Below are positions 18,533-26,645 of a stretch of 64,000 nucleotides of DNA, one piece after another. The first letter of the stretch is position 1. Every line of letters begins with the position of its first letter. Source of the stretch: Flavobacteriaceae bacterium CRH (lineage in GTDB: Bacteria > Bacteroidota > Bacteroidia > Flavobacteriales > Flavobacteriaceae); assembly GCA_001507425.1 (NCBI GenBank), contig LMAJ01000020.1:29377-93376 (forward strand), written 5' to 3'. Both the position numbers and the translations under genes were made by a program. A model generated the notes under the pieces. The model worked only from the letters and a program-made list of their open reading frames with translations, was not told the origin of the DNA and ran no database searches.

Positions 18533-18556
18533 CCATAAATTCTAAATATTTAAATT

Positions 18557-19975
18557 ATGAAACAGGAAATTTTAGCTATAGCAGGCGTTTTGACCTTATT
18601 GCTAATGGGATCTAATAATAGTTATTCTCAAAACATCAACCAGGTCGACCACATTAGATACGACAAATTGGAATGGGAACAATTATCTGCTGGGATTGAA
18701 AGGAAGTATGTATACGGCGCGCAGGGCATGCTTGCAACGTTCCGCTTTGCAAAAGGCGCAATAGTACCCAGGCACAACCATCCTAACGAACAGATTACTT
18801 ACATCACACAGGGCAGTGCAAAAGTTACTATTGAAGGAAAAGGGAGCTACGTGGTAAAAGCCGGAGAGGTTATTATCATCCCTCCCAATTTCTACCACAA
18901 TTTTGAAATACTCGAAGATAATACCATAGACGTTGATTATTTTACGCCACTCCGTATGGACTGGCTAAATAGTTCTGCCGGCTACCTCGGTCAAAATCCC
19001 GAACTTGAAGTCGTGGCCGAGCTACCATTTCGTCCCGGCAATGTGGCAGTGTCGAAAAAAGGCAGGGTATTCTCAACGGCACATCCTTTGGGTGATCCGA
19101 AAATCCAGCTTTTCGAGGTGACAGCTGATAAAAATTATACGGCTTACCCATCAGCTGCATTCCAGAAAAACGGAGGTAGGCCAGATGCCTCAATGCTTGA
19201 TACACCCCTTGGAGTCGTATTCGACAAAAACGATAATCTTTGGGTAATCGACATGGGGCAGCAGCTTGGCCGAACCCGCCTGTGGTGCTTCGATATCGAA
19301 AAAAATAAGGTTCTAAAAAAAATAGAACTCGACGTAAAAGTGGCTCCGACGGGCAGCTTCATACAGGACTTAGCTATCGACGAAAAGAATGGGTGGGCGT
19401 ACTTGGCCGACATTGCTAACCCCGGGATTATCGCAGTTAATCTCAACACTGGTGTTGCAAGGAGGTTCGGTGATGCCAAAGCGTTGCAATCTGAAGACAT
19501 CGACATGGTAATCGAAGGCAAAGTAATCCAGTTCATGGGGAGACCAGCAAGAGTAGCAATAAACCCAATTACACTGTCGGATGACCGTGAAACACTGTAT
19601 TTTGGGGCTATGAACGGAACAACCTGGTATCAGCTTCCTGCAAAGCTTTTTCGCAACCACAGTTCCGATTTCCAAATTACCTCCAGCATATCAAAAGCAT
19701 CAGACAAACCCATTAGCGATGGAGCGGCTACAGATAGCCAGGGTACTCATTATTTTACTGACCTGGCCAGCCACGGCGTTAGCAAGACGACCAAAGAAGG
19801 TAAGGCTGTCAGCATCATCACCGATTCCCGCCTTAACTGGCCGGACAACCTATCACTTGGAGGCAATTATATATATGTCTCGGTAAATCAACTCAGCGGA
19901 ACTCCGGCGTTCACTGGGGGAGTTGATACAGGCAAATCGCCGTTCTATATTTACCGTTTCAAAATCAACAAATAA
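18557..19975 (+). CDS. Cupin domain fused to a major royal jelly/yellow-like beta-propeller
   Basis: The 472-residue secreted protein has a signal peptide (about 1-25). The cupin domain (about 50-130) keeps its metal ligands: H73, H75 and E78 in HNHPNEQ and H114 in PPNFYHNF. A beta-propeller follows from about residue 150 to the end and resembles the MRJP/yellow family, with LGVVFDKNDNLWVIDMG, FIQDLAIDEKNGWAYLADI and SDGAATDSQGTHYFTDLA. Bacterial members are often labelled dopachrome-tautomerase-related, but no activity is established here. Fusing a cupin to such a propeller is unusual; oxidation or isomerisation of a small aromatic or sugar substrate is possible. Codon use (GCC, GGC, CGC, CTC) is more GC-rich than in surrounding genes and suggests transfer. 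Confidence 0.78.
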   Translation: MKQEILAIAGVLTLLLMGSNNSYSQNINQVDHIRYDKLEWEQLSAGIERKYVYGAQGMLATFRFAKGAIVPRHNHPNEQITYITQGSAKVTIEGKGSYVVKAGEVIIIPPNFYHNFEILEDNTIDVDYFTPLRMDWLNSSAGYLGQNPELEVVAELPFRPGNVAVSKKGRVFSTAHPLGDPKIQLFEVTADKNYTAYPSAAFQKNGGRPDASMLDTPLGVVFDKNDNLWVIDMGQQLGRTRLWCFDIEKNKVLKKIELDVKVAPTGSFIQDLAIDEKNGWAYLADIANPGIIAVNLNTGVARRFGDAKALQSEDIDMVIEGKVIQFMGRPARVAINPITLSDDRETLYFGAMNGTTWYQLPAKLFRNHSSDFQITSSISKASDKPISDGAATDSQGTHYFTDLASHGVSKTTKEGKAVSIITDSRLNWPDNLSLGGNYIYVSVNQLSGTPAFTGGVDTGKSPFYIYRFKINK

Positions 19976-19983
19976 CAAGCCGT

Positions 19984-20023
19984 AAACCCTGTAAATCAAA
20001 AGAATTGCAGGGTTTTTTCTTTT
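19984..20023 (+). terminator. Terminator of the cupin-MRJP gene
   Basis: AAACCCTGTAA and its partner ending CAGGGTTT form a stem of about 11 pairs (with one G-T) between 19984 and 20015, followed by a T-rich run (TTTTTTCTTTT). It starts eight bases after the stop codon. Confidence 0.8.
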
Positions 20024-20060
20024 AGATCGATTTTCAATATTTATAAAATCGCTCAAAATC

Positions 20061-20193
20061 TTTTGTGGCGAAATCGTAGCACATCGATATTGGACACAGA
20101 GATTAATTAGAAAATGAAAAACTAGAAATAAGAAATAGCTTTTTTTGTCGCCAGACGTAAAAGAATTCATATTGGTTCGAATATCATTAAGAT
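20061..20193 (+). repeat. Diverged repeat, copy B
   Basis: It starts with TTTTGTGGCGAAATCGTAG followed by CACAT, and ends with GGTTCGAATATCATTAAGAT. It matches the copy at 1300-1393 at both ends; the middle is about 40 bases longer and not alignable by eye. It has no coding content. Confidence 0.45.
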
Positions 20194-20244
20194 TATAGTA
20201 CATAAAATTTCCTTAAAGAAAAGTTATAATTTACATAGTTACCT

Positions 20245-20268
20245 TTAAATGAATAATTTTTCATTTAA
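20245..20268. promoter_or_regulatory. Probable TetR operator (autoregulation)
   Basis: TTAAATGA (20245-20252) and TCATTTAA (20261-20268) form a perfect 8-base inverted repeat with an 8-base spacer, ten bases before the TetR start codon. The left half with nearly the same spacer recurs upstream of the next gene. Confidence 0.55.
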
Positions 20269-20277
20269 CTTTACTAT

Positions 20278-20856
20278 ATGAGACCATTAGATCCTGATAA
20301 AAGAGAGAAAATTTTAAAGTCTGTATTTGTACTTACAGGCAAACAGGGATTAGCAAGCGTTACTATTTCAGGTATAAGTAAAACTGCCGGAATTGCCGCC
20401 GGGACCCTGTACATCTATTTCAAAAATAAGGAAGAGGTTGTACAGTTGGCATATGCAGCTGTAGAGGATAAAATGGCACAGGCAATGTACCGCGACTTTG
20501 ATATTAATGTACCAATAAGGCAGTCACTTAAGCAGATTTATATCAATATGCTCAACTACAGGCTAAAGAACTATGACGAAACGGTATTTATAGACCAGTA
20601 CCAACAGTCCGGCTACATACAGCTAAATTTCTCAAAACAACTGGCCGAGTATGAAAAACAGAATAAACCCCTGTATGATCTTTTAGAAAAAGGACAGCAG
20701 GAAGGAATCATAAAAACAGTGGATGCAATCATACTTATCAGCTTTTTTGATGGTGCGGTACGCTCTTGTTCTACAGGTATCATCCAAAAGTTATTTCCAT
20801 TAAGCCAGCAGCTAACGGATGACTGCTTTGATATGATATGGAGAGGCATGAGCTAA
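20278..20856 (+). CDS. TetR/AcrR-family repressor
   Basis: The 192-residue protein has an N-terminal helix-turn-helix (about 8-55, ILKSVFVLTGKQGLASVTIS and AAGTLYIYFKNKEEVV) and an alpha-helical ligand domain. It lies 55 bases before an SDR oxidoreductase gene on the same strand, with a palindromic operator just upstream of itself and a half-matching site before the SDR. It most likely represses both genes and responds to a substrate of the SDR; the inducer is unknown. Confidence 0.9.
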   Translation: MRPLDPDKREKILKSVFVLTGKQGLASVTISGISKTAGIAAGTLYIYFKNKEEVVQLAYAAVEDKMAQAMYRDFDINVPIRQSLKQIYINMLNYRLKNYDETVFIDQYQQSGYIQLNFSKQLAEYEKQNKPLYDLLEKGQQEGIIKTVDAIILISFFDGAVRSCSTGIIQKLFPLSQQLTDDCFDMIWRGMS

Positions 20857-20867
20857 AATTTTGAATT

Positions 20868-20891
20868 TTAAATGAACAATTTTTTACTAAT
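20868..20891. promoter_or_regulatory. Degenerate second TetR site before the SDR gene
   Basis: TTAAATGA (20868-20875) followed by ACAATTTT repeats the left half and spacer of the site before the TetR gene, where the spacer is ATAATTTT. The right half is degenerate (TTACTAAT). This may be a weaker operator in the SDR promoter. Confidence 0.4.
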
Positions 20892-20911
20892 ACATTTTAA
20901 TAATATATATC

Positions 20912-21703
20912 ATGAGCATTTTTAAAGACAAAACAATTATAATTACCGGAGCAGCTATGGGTCTCGGACTCGCAGCAAGTAAAGCAGTAGCACTAAAAGG
21001 AGCCAACCTGTCTATTGTAGATTACAATGCCGAAGCACTCGAAAAAGCAAAAGCAGAAATCCAGTCAGTTGCACCAACTGCAAAAATCATAACTATAGTC
21101 GCTGACGTTTCAGATGAACAGGCAGTCAAAAATTATGTAGACAAAACAGTTGAAGTGTTTGAGCGTATCGATGGATTCTACAATAATGCAGGTATCGAAG
21201 GAAAACAGGCACCATTAGTCGACTATGACATCAATGTATTTAAAAAAGTAATTGACATCAATCTTATGGGTGTTTATTACGGCCTAAAATACGTGATCCC
21301 GGTAATGCAGAAACAAGGCGGAGGGAAAATTGTAAACGTAGCTTCTGTAGGTGGAATCAGAGGTGTTGTTAATCAGATGCCTTATGTAGCAAGTAAGCAT
21401 GCCGTTTCAGGTATGACCAAAAATGCAGCCATAGAATATGGTAAAGATGGAATATATACCAATGCAATCGCACCTGGAGCAATCCTGACCCCAATGGTAG
21501 CAGAAGCTTTTAAACAGGTAAACCCGGCCGACCCAAAAGCAGCTGAAACAACATATGCACAAAGAAATCCTACAAGACAATTAGGTAAACCTGAAGATGT
21601 GGGTAATCTCGTGGCTTTTTTGCTTAGCGATGAATGCCAGTATGTAAATGGTCAGACGATTGCAATTGATGGAGGGGAATCAAACCTGTATGGTAATTCA
21701 TAA
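20912..21703 (+). CDS. SDR-family NAD(P)-dependent oxidoreductase
   Basis: The 263-residue classical short-chain dehydrogenase has the cofactor motif TGAAMGLG (12-19), D37 at the end of beta-2, which favours NAD over NADP, NNAG (91-94), and the catalytic S145, Y158 and K162 (YVASK). The C-terminal YVNGQTIAIDGG is typical of cyclic-alcohol or glucose-type dehydrogenases. Levodione reductase-like enzymes are plausible relatives, but the substrate cannot be fixed. It is linked to the TetR repressor upstream and closed by two terminators. Confidence 0.88.
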   Translation: MSIFKDKTIIITGAAMGLGLAASKAVALKGANLSIVDYNAEALEKAKAEIQSVAPTAKIITIVADVSDEQAVKNYVDKTVEVFERIDGFYNNAGIEGKQAPLVDYDINVFKKVIDINLMGVYYGLKYVIPVMQKQGGGKIVNVASVGGIRGVVNQMPYVASKHAVSGMTKNAAIEYGKDGIYTNAIAPGAILTPMVAEAFKQVNPADPKAAETTYAQRNPTRQLGKPEDVGNLVAFLLSDECQYVNGQTIAIDGGESNLYGNS

Positions 21704-21720
21704 ATCAAGAGACTTTATTT

Positions 21721-21757
21721 AAAAACGGATTATGACATACCTGTGATCCGTTTTTTT
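21721..21757 (+). terminator. Terminator after the TetR-SDR pair
   Basis: AAAAACGGAT (21721-21730) pairs with ATCCGTTTTT (21746-21755) and is followed by further Ts. It begins 18 bases after the SDR stop. Confidence 0.8.
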
Positions 21758-21775
21758 ATATAATCTTTACACGCG

Positions 21776-21802
21776 AAAAGTACCTAAATGAGGTGCTTTT
21801 TT
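21776..21802 (+). terminator. Second, tandem terminator hairpin
   Basis: AAAAGTACCT and AGGTGCTTTT form a stem of about ten pairs (one G-T) around AAATG, followed by Ts. It may serve as a back-up to the stronger hairpin 20 bases upstream. Confidence 0.5.
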
Positions 21803-21948
21803 CATTTCAATACTTTCTTTACCTTACAAAATCCAATATTTTACACTATTTACAAAGTCATTTTTAATTTTTACAAAATAGCAGTTTTGGTGTTCTATGC
21901 TTTATTGACAATTTCCTTTACTATCTTTAAACTATAAAGTGCAGACTT

Positions 21949-22827
21949 ATGATTCCTACTTACAATATAACTGATTTTCCTTCTGACCAGAGTATAGGAA
22001 ATCACTTTATGCTGGAAAATTTTGAAAAATTAAATCGTCCTAAAAATCTAAAATGGCCACACAAACATAGTTTTTACGAAATACAATGGCTTACTCAGGG
22101 TTCTGCTACTAATGTCATAGATTACCATCAAATAAACATTGAACCAAATACACTCTTTTTTATCTCTCCGGGACAACTGCACTTAATGAGCAAAACTGAA
22201 GATGTAAAGGGATACACTATTACATTTACAGAAGAGTTTTTACTAATGCATGCTTCAAATAAAAATGCCTTATTCGAATTAAGTTTTTTAGATAACAGTT
22301 ATTCTAATCCTTTTTTAAAATTAAATACAAGTACAATTTTAGAAATTGAGCCTTTACTACAATTACTTGTTAATGAGGTTGGCAGAACAAAAAAATCAGA
22401 AGCGATCATTGGGCATTTGTTATATGCGCTGCTCAATCGTATTCAACGAATTGTAAACGCCGAACAATTAAAAAATCAGGATGTAAGTAGTATAGTGAAA
22501 TTTAAACAATTTAAAAGATTAGTCGAAGAAAATTTCAAAACACAAAACAGTCTTTCTTTTTATTCCGACAAACTCTTTTTATCGAAACATCGTATTAATG
22601 AAATTTGCAAAAATATTACAGGACATGCTGCAGGTGAAGTTATTCGTGAGAGATTATTATTGGAAACTAAAAGACTTTTACTGCATAGCGATATGAATAT
22701 TGGAGAAATATCAGAAGAATTAGGTTTTAAGGATTTCTCCTATTTCTCGCGTCAGTTTAAAAAAAGTGAAAATATAACTCCTGCCGAATATCGAAAATCG
22801 ATGTACGAAAAGTACCAAAACCGGTAA
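21949..22827 (+). CDS. AraC-family transcriptional regulator
   Basis: The 292-residue protein has a cupin-type sensing domain (about 15-110, with KWPHKHSFYEIQWLTQGSAT and PNTLFFISPGQLH). Two helix-turn-helix motifs follow (about 195-290, with SFYSDKLFLSKHRINEICKN and IGEISEELGFKDFSYFSRQF). It precedes three metabolic genes on the same strand with 70 bases between, so it is their likely activator. Codon use is ordinary for the window, unlike the other AraC gene at 17.6 kb. Confidence 0.9.
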   Translation: MIPTYNITDFPSDQSIGNHFMLENFEKLNRPKNLKWPHKHSFYEIQWLTQGSATNVIDYHQINIEPNTLFFISPGQLHLMSKTEDVKGYTITFTEEFLLMHASNKNALFELSFLDNSYSNPFLKLNTSTILEIEPLLQLLVNEVGRTKKSEAIIGHLLYALLNRIQRIVNAEQLKNQDVSSIVKFKQFKRLVEENFKTQNSLSFYSDKLFLSKHRINEICKNITGHAAGEVIRERLLLETKRLLLHSDMNIGEISEELGFKDFSYFSRQFKKSENITPAEYRKSMYEKYQNR

Positions 22828-22897
22828 CAATACTACTAACAAGTAATAGTCATTACTTCTGAAATTTGTATCTTTAATAAGACAACAAAACAGGAAA

Positions 22898-23638
22898 ATG
22901 AAAAATCAGAAGTTAAAAAATAAAATAGCTCTTGTTACAGGAGCCTCAAAAGGTCTCGGTAAACATATTGCTTATACCCTTGCCGAAGCTGGTGCCACTG
23001 TAATTATCAATTATAATAATAGCAAAGATGCAGCCGATTTAATTGTAAGCGAAATTATTGCAAAAGGACAAAAAGCAATCGCAATTAAAGCTGATGTTTC
23101 TAACGAAAAAGAAGTAATGGAACTTTATCGTCAAATCGAACTTCAAGCAGGCAGCATAGATATTCTGGTCAACAATGCGGGAATTAATCCTTCTAAACCA
23201 TTATTAGAGATTACACTGGAAGATTTTCAGCAGTCTATTGCTGTTAATCTTACTTCAGCTTTTTTGACTACACAAGCAGCCTTGCCGGGTATGATTGCAA
23301 AAAAATGGGGTCGAATTATAAATATCTCTTCCGTTGCAGCACAATTAGGAGGTGTTATCGGACCACATTATGCAGCATCTAAAGCAGGAATGCTTGGCTT
23401 AACCCATTCTTATGCAGCAATGCTGGCTCAATATGGCGGAATTACATCTAATGCTATTGCTCCTGCCCTTGTAGAAACCGATATGATAAAAGATAATCCG
23501 AATATAAAACCAACACTTATTCCGTTAGGACGATTTGGACAGCCGGAAGAAGTCTCAGACATTGTACTACTGTTAGCCACAAATGGATATATTAACGGAC
23601 AAACCTTTAATGTAAATGGCGGCTGGTATATGAGTTAA
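22898..23638 (+). CDS. SDR-family oxidoreductase (FabG-like)
   Basis: The 246-residue enzyme has TGASKGLG (14-21), NNAG (92-95) and catalytic S145, Y158 and K162 (YAASK). Length and the closing NGQTFNVNGGWYMS match the 3-oxoacyl-ACP reductase-like group. Its place with an aldo-keto reductase and an exported amidohydrolase, rather than with fatty-acid genes, argues against a housekeeping FabG. It is the first gene of a three-gene set, 17 bases before the next. Confidence 0.88.
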   Translation: MKNQKLKNKIALVTGASKGLGKHIAYTLAEAGATVIINYNNSKDAADLIVSEIIAKGQKAIAIKADVSNEKEVMELYRQIELQAGSIDILVNNAGINPSKPLLEITLEDFQQSIAVNLTSAFLTTQAALPGMIAKKWGRIINISSVAAQLGGVIGPHYAASKAGMLGLTHSYAAMLAQYGGITSNAIAPALVETDMIKDNPNIKPTLIPLGRFGQPEEVSDIVLLLATNGYINGQTFNVNGGWYMS

Positions 23639-23655
23639 AAATCAAATAATAAATT

Positions 23656-24474
23656 ATGATACAACGTATAATTCCTTCTTCTGGAGAAAAGTTACCCGTT
23701 ATAGGATTGGGTACCTGGCAAACTTTTGATACATCAGATAAAAACAAACACATACAACTTACTGAAGTTTTGATGGAAATGCAGAAATCAGGTGCAAAAC
23801 TCATAGACAGTTCGCCCATGTATGGAAAATCAGAAAAAGTAATCGGAGACCTTACGCCATCAATCGATAAAAATAATGACTTTTTTTACGCTACTAAAGT
23901 CTGGACAACGGGCTTAAAATCCGGAATCGAGGAAATGGAAAAATCGATGCGATTGATGCAACGCGAATCTATTGATCTCATGCAAATTCATAATTTAAGA
24001 GACTGGAAAACTCATATTAAAACATTGCGGGAATGGAAAGAAATGGGCAAAATCAAATACATTGGAATCACGCATTATACAGATTCAATGCACGACGATT
24101 TGGAGAAAATTATTAAAAGCGAAAAAATAGATTTTGTACAATTTAATTATTCCATTGAAAATAGAAATGCCGAAAAAAGTTTGTTTGCTATCGCAGAAGA
24201 AAATGGCGTAGCTACTCTTATAAATCGTCCTTTCGGCGAAGGTCACTTATTTAAGAAAGTGCGGGGGAAAGCTTTACCTGAATGGGCAATTGAAAATGGA
24301 ATTCATAATTGGAGTAGTTTCTTTTTAAAATATATCATCTCAAATTCAGCTGTGACTTGTGTAATTCCTGCAACTTCAAATCCGTTACACGCAACAGATA
24401 ATTTCGATGCCGGAAATTCTATTGTTGATGAAAACCTTAAAGAAAAAATGGTGAATTATCTTGCTCATTTATAA
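23656..24474 (+). CDS. Aldo/keto reductase
   Basis: The 272-residue TIM-barrel oxidoreductase keeps the AKR tetrad: D51 and Y56 in LIDSSPMYG, K81 in YATKVW, and H112 in QIHN. The C-terminal VIPATSN forms the usual NADPH-binding end. The glycine-rich start GLGTWQ is also typical. It is cotranscribed with the FabG-like SDR and the amidohydrolase. A remnant of another aldo-keto reductase lies 1.4 kb downstream, so the locus may once have held two. Confidence 0.88.
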   Translation: MIQRIIPSSGEKLPVIGLGTWQTFDTSDKNKHIQLTEVLMEMQKSGAKLIDSSPMYGKSEKVIGDLTPSIDKNNDFFYATKVWTTGLKSGIEEMEKSMRLMQRESIDLMQIHNLRDWKTHIKTLREWKEMGKIKYIGITHYTDSMHDDLEKIIKSEKIDFVQFNYSIENRNAEKSLFAIAEENGVATLINRPFGEGHLFKKVRGKALPEWAIENGIHNWSSFFLKYIISNSAVTCVIPATSNPLHATDNFDAGNSIVDENLKEKMVNYLAHL

Positions 24475-24496
24475 TTATTATCAAACACACATCACT

Positions 24497-25852
24497 ATGA
24501 AAAATTTCACTTATACAACAAAAATACTGCTCTTAATACTCTTTCTGATTAGTAATAATATCACACAAGCACAGCAAAAGTTATTTCAGGACGTTACAAT
24601 ACTAGACGGAACCGGAAAACCTGCAAAAGAACATCAGGATATTTTAGTATCAAATGATAAAATAATAGCTATAACTGCAACAGCTGCAAAAACTCCAAAA
24701 GGTGTCACAATAATTAATCTTAAAGGCAAAACTGTAATGCCACTTATCATAGACACGCATGCGCATCTTGGACTTTTGAAAGATACCATAATGGCATCAG
24801 AAAACTTTACAAAAGAAAACATAGCCAAACATCTTTTGCGTTTTCAGGATTATGGTATAGGATCTTTGCTTTCAATGGGAACAGACCATAAAGAAATCTT
24901 CCCTTTAAGAGACGAATCCCGATCAGGAAAATTAACAGGCGCAACGATTTATACCGCTGGTATTGGTTTTGGTGTAAAAGATGGGGCACCACCGATTAGT
25001 TTTGGAATGGATAAAGTAAATCGTCCTCAAACTCCAGAAGAGGCACGTCAACAAGTTAAAGAACTTGCTGTTTTTAAACCTGATGTGATAAAAATATGGG
25101 TAGATGATTTTTTTGGAAAATTTCCGAAAATGAAACCGGAGATTTATAAAGCCATTATAGACGAAGCATATAAAAATAATATTAGAGTTTCTACTCATTT
25201 ATATTATCTTGAAGATGCGCATCAACTTGTTAGTAGTGGTGTTGATATTATAGCGCATAGCATTCGTGATCAGGAAGTTGATGATGCTCTACTATTAGCG
25301 ATGAAGAAAAACAAAGTTACCTACATCCCTACTCTTTCATTAGATGAGTTTGCCTATATTTATGAGGGAAATCCGGAGTGGACAAGTGATCCGTTCTTTA
25401 AAGCATCATTAGATCCTCTGGTTTTTGAAATGATTAACAGTCCTGCTTATAAAGCAAAAGTCAAAAAAAATCCATCGACTCCCAAAGAAAAACTGGCGCT
25501 TCAAACAGCATTAATCAACGTAAAAAAAATATTTGATGCAGGAATTCCAATAACTCTTGGAACTGATGCCGGAGCGCAGCCAATTCGTGCCATGGGATTT
25601 TCTGAACATATGGAAATGGAACTTATGGTAAAAGCCGGAATTCCAGTTCTTGAAACTATTAAAATCGCTACAGAAAATGGAGCTATTTTATTAAAGTCAG
25701 AAAAAGAAAATGGCACATTGCAAGTTGGAAAAAAAGCCAATTTTATTGTTTTGGATAAAAATCCTGCTGATGATATTACAAACACGAGAACTATAAAAGA
25801 AGTGTGGAAAAACGGCGTTAAAGTAAATAATGGCCCAATAAAAACAAACTAA
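24497..25852 (+). CDS. Exported metal-dependent amidohydrolase
   Basis: A start at 24497 gives 451 residues beginning with a clear signal peptide (about 1-26, ending TQAQQ), so the ATG at 24461 is less likely. The metal-binding residues of the amidohydrolase superfamily are all visible: H88 and H90 in DTHAHLG, K199 in IKIWVDD (a carbamylation candidate), H234 in STHLYY, H254 in IAHSI and D357 in GTDAGA. This is the imidazolonepropionase/prolidase-like branch that hydrolyses amides or cyclic amides in the periplasm. It overlaps the preceding operon in spacing (22 bases). Substrate unknown. Confidence 0.85.
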   Translation: MKNFTYTTKILLLILFLISNNITQAQQKLFQDVTILDGTGKPAKEHQDILVSNDKIIAITATAAKTPKGVTIINLKGKTVMPLIIDTHAHLGLLKDTIMASENFTKENIAKHLLRFQDYGIGSLLSMGTDHKEIFPLRDESRSGKLTGATIYTAGIGFGVKDGAPPISFGMDKVNRPQTPEEARQQVKELAVFKPDVIKIWVDDFFGKFPKMKPEIYKAIIDEAYKNNIRVSTHLYYLEDAHQLVSSGVDIIAHSIRDQEVDDALLLAMKKNKVTYIPTLSLDEFAYIYEGNPEWTSDPFFKASLDPLVFEMINSPAYKAKVKKNPSTPKEKLALQTALINVKKIFDAGIPITLGTDAGAQPIRAMGFSEHMEMELMVKAGIPVLETIKIATENGAILLKSEKENGTLQVGKKANFIVLDKNPADDITNTRTIKEVWKNGVKVNNGPIKTN

Positions 25853-25875
25853 AAATAAAACATCATGGAATATAG

Positions 25876-25959
25876 ACAAAAGCCATTGTAGGTTTGCGAG
25901 ATAAAGTATTAATTTCAACAAAAGCTGTTTTTCCTACTTCAGATGCATTACATCCAACA
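25876..25959 (+). pseudogene. Fragment of an aldo/keto reductase
   Basis: One frame of this stretch reads KAIVGLRDKVLISTKAVFP then TSDALHP, which is the beta-strand and lysine region (here K at ISTK) of another aldo-keto reductase branch. It has a stop just before it, no start, and is cut off by the terminator after it. It is about 28 codons of a gene otherwise deleted, and it is not a duplicate of the intact AKR, whose matching segment reads FFYATKVW. Confidence 0.65.
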
Positions 25960-25990
25960 AAAAAAGAGACCCAAAAAAGTCTCTTTTTTT
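25959..25990. terminator. Bidirectional terminator between amidohydrolase and XRE genes
   Basis: AAAAAAAGAGAC and GTCTCTTTTTTT form a 12-pair stem around CCAAAAAA (25959-25990). With A-tracts on one side and T-tracts on the other, it can end transcription from both convergent genes. Confidence 0.85.
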
Positions 25991-26012
25991 ATTAAATATA
26001 TTTTATAAAGAA

Positions 26013-26417
26013 TTATTTATGCTTCAACAATTTCTCCAAATAAGCATTTTTCTCTTTCTCAGATTCTAACAAACGCTCATAAAGTTTTTTGTTTTCTTCA
26101 AAAGCTTCTAACAGTTTATCAAGTGGATTAAATGTACAATGATTGTTAAAAGTCCCTACGCTTTGATCCGTAAAACTATTAAAATAATTAATAGCTGCTT
26201 CGTCCGAAAAGTTTTTAATTGCTTCTACAGTCACGCCAAGCGCTTTTGCAATTTCTACAAGTTTAGTTTCCTCAATAGTTTCGCTGTTTTCTATAGCCGA
26301 TACTGCTTGTTGATTTGTTCCTAAAGCCTGAGCCAATGCTTCCTGCTTCATATCTCTTAATTCACGAATACGGCTTATTTTTCGCCCTATATGATTTTGT
26401 TTGATTAATGTACTCAT
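26013..26417 (-). CDS. XRE-family helix-turn-helix regulator with coiled-coil tail
   Basis: The 134-residue protein has a Cro/CI-type helix-turn-helix at residues 13-66 (IRELRDMKQEALAQALGTNQ, then AVSAIENSETIEETKLVEIA). Its C-terminal tail (105-134) is Glu/Lys/Leu-rich and probably a coiled coil. Such short HTH proteins are common in Flavobacterium chromosomes as stand-alone regulators. No toxin gene lies beside it. A TACCTTTG element ends four bases before the ATG, so the transcript may be leaderless. The target is unknown. Confidence 0.85.
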   Translation of the reverse strand: MSTLIKQNHIGRKISRIRELRDMKQEALAQALGTNQQAVSAIENSETIEETKLVEIAKALGVTVEAIKNFSDEAAINYFNSFTDQSVGTFNNHCTFNPLDKLLEAFEENKKLYERLLESEKEKNAYLEKLLKHK

Positions 26418-26421
26418 AATT

Positions 26422-26429
26422 CAAAGGTA
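26422..26429 (-). promoter_or_regulatory. Possible -7 element of the XRE gene (leaderless)
   Basis: TACCTTTG on the minus strand matches TAnnTTTG and ends four bases before the start codon (26417). Transcription would begin at or next to the ATG. No convincing -33 TTG was found at the usual distance, so this is tentative. Confidence 0.3.
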
Positions 26430-26645
26430 ATAATTAGGAATAAAAATAAAGTAATCCGTAATAAAGATATTTATTTCTGTGTGATTTGTATCAAAATGAT
26501 TCAATAGAAAATATAGTAATCTTTACTTGCGTGTATTCAACAAAAATACAATTTTTCGGACAACTTAAGTTTTTTTTTTAAAATCAAATTATTAAAAAAA
26601 TTTACCCTAAAAAGATTAAAATAAAATCAATTCCTGTATAACTTA

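Noticed and set aside
18683..19675. Several minus-strand frames of 70-130 codons under the cupin-MRJP gene
   Set aside because: They are shadows caused by the higher GC of this gene; none has a recognisable domain or start context.
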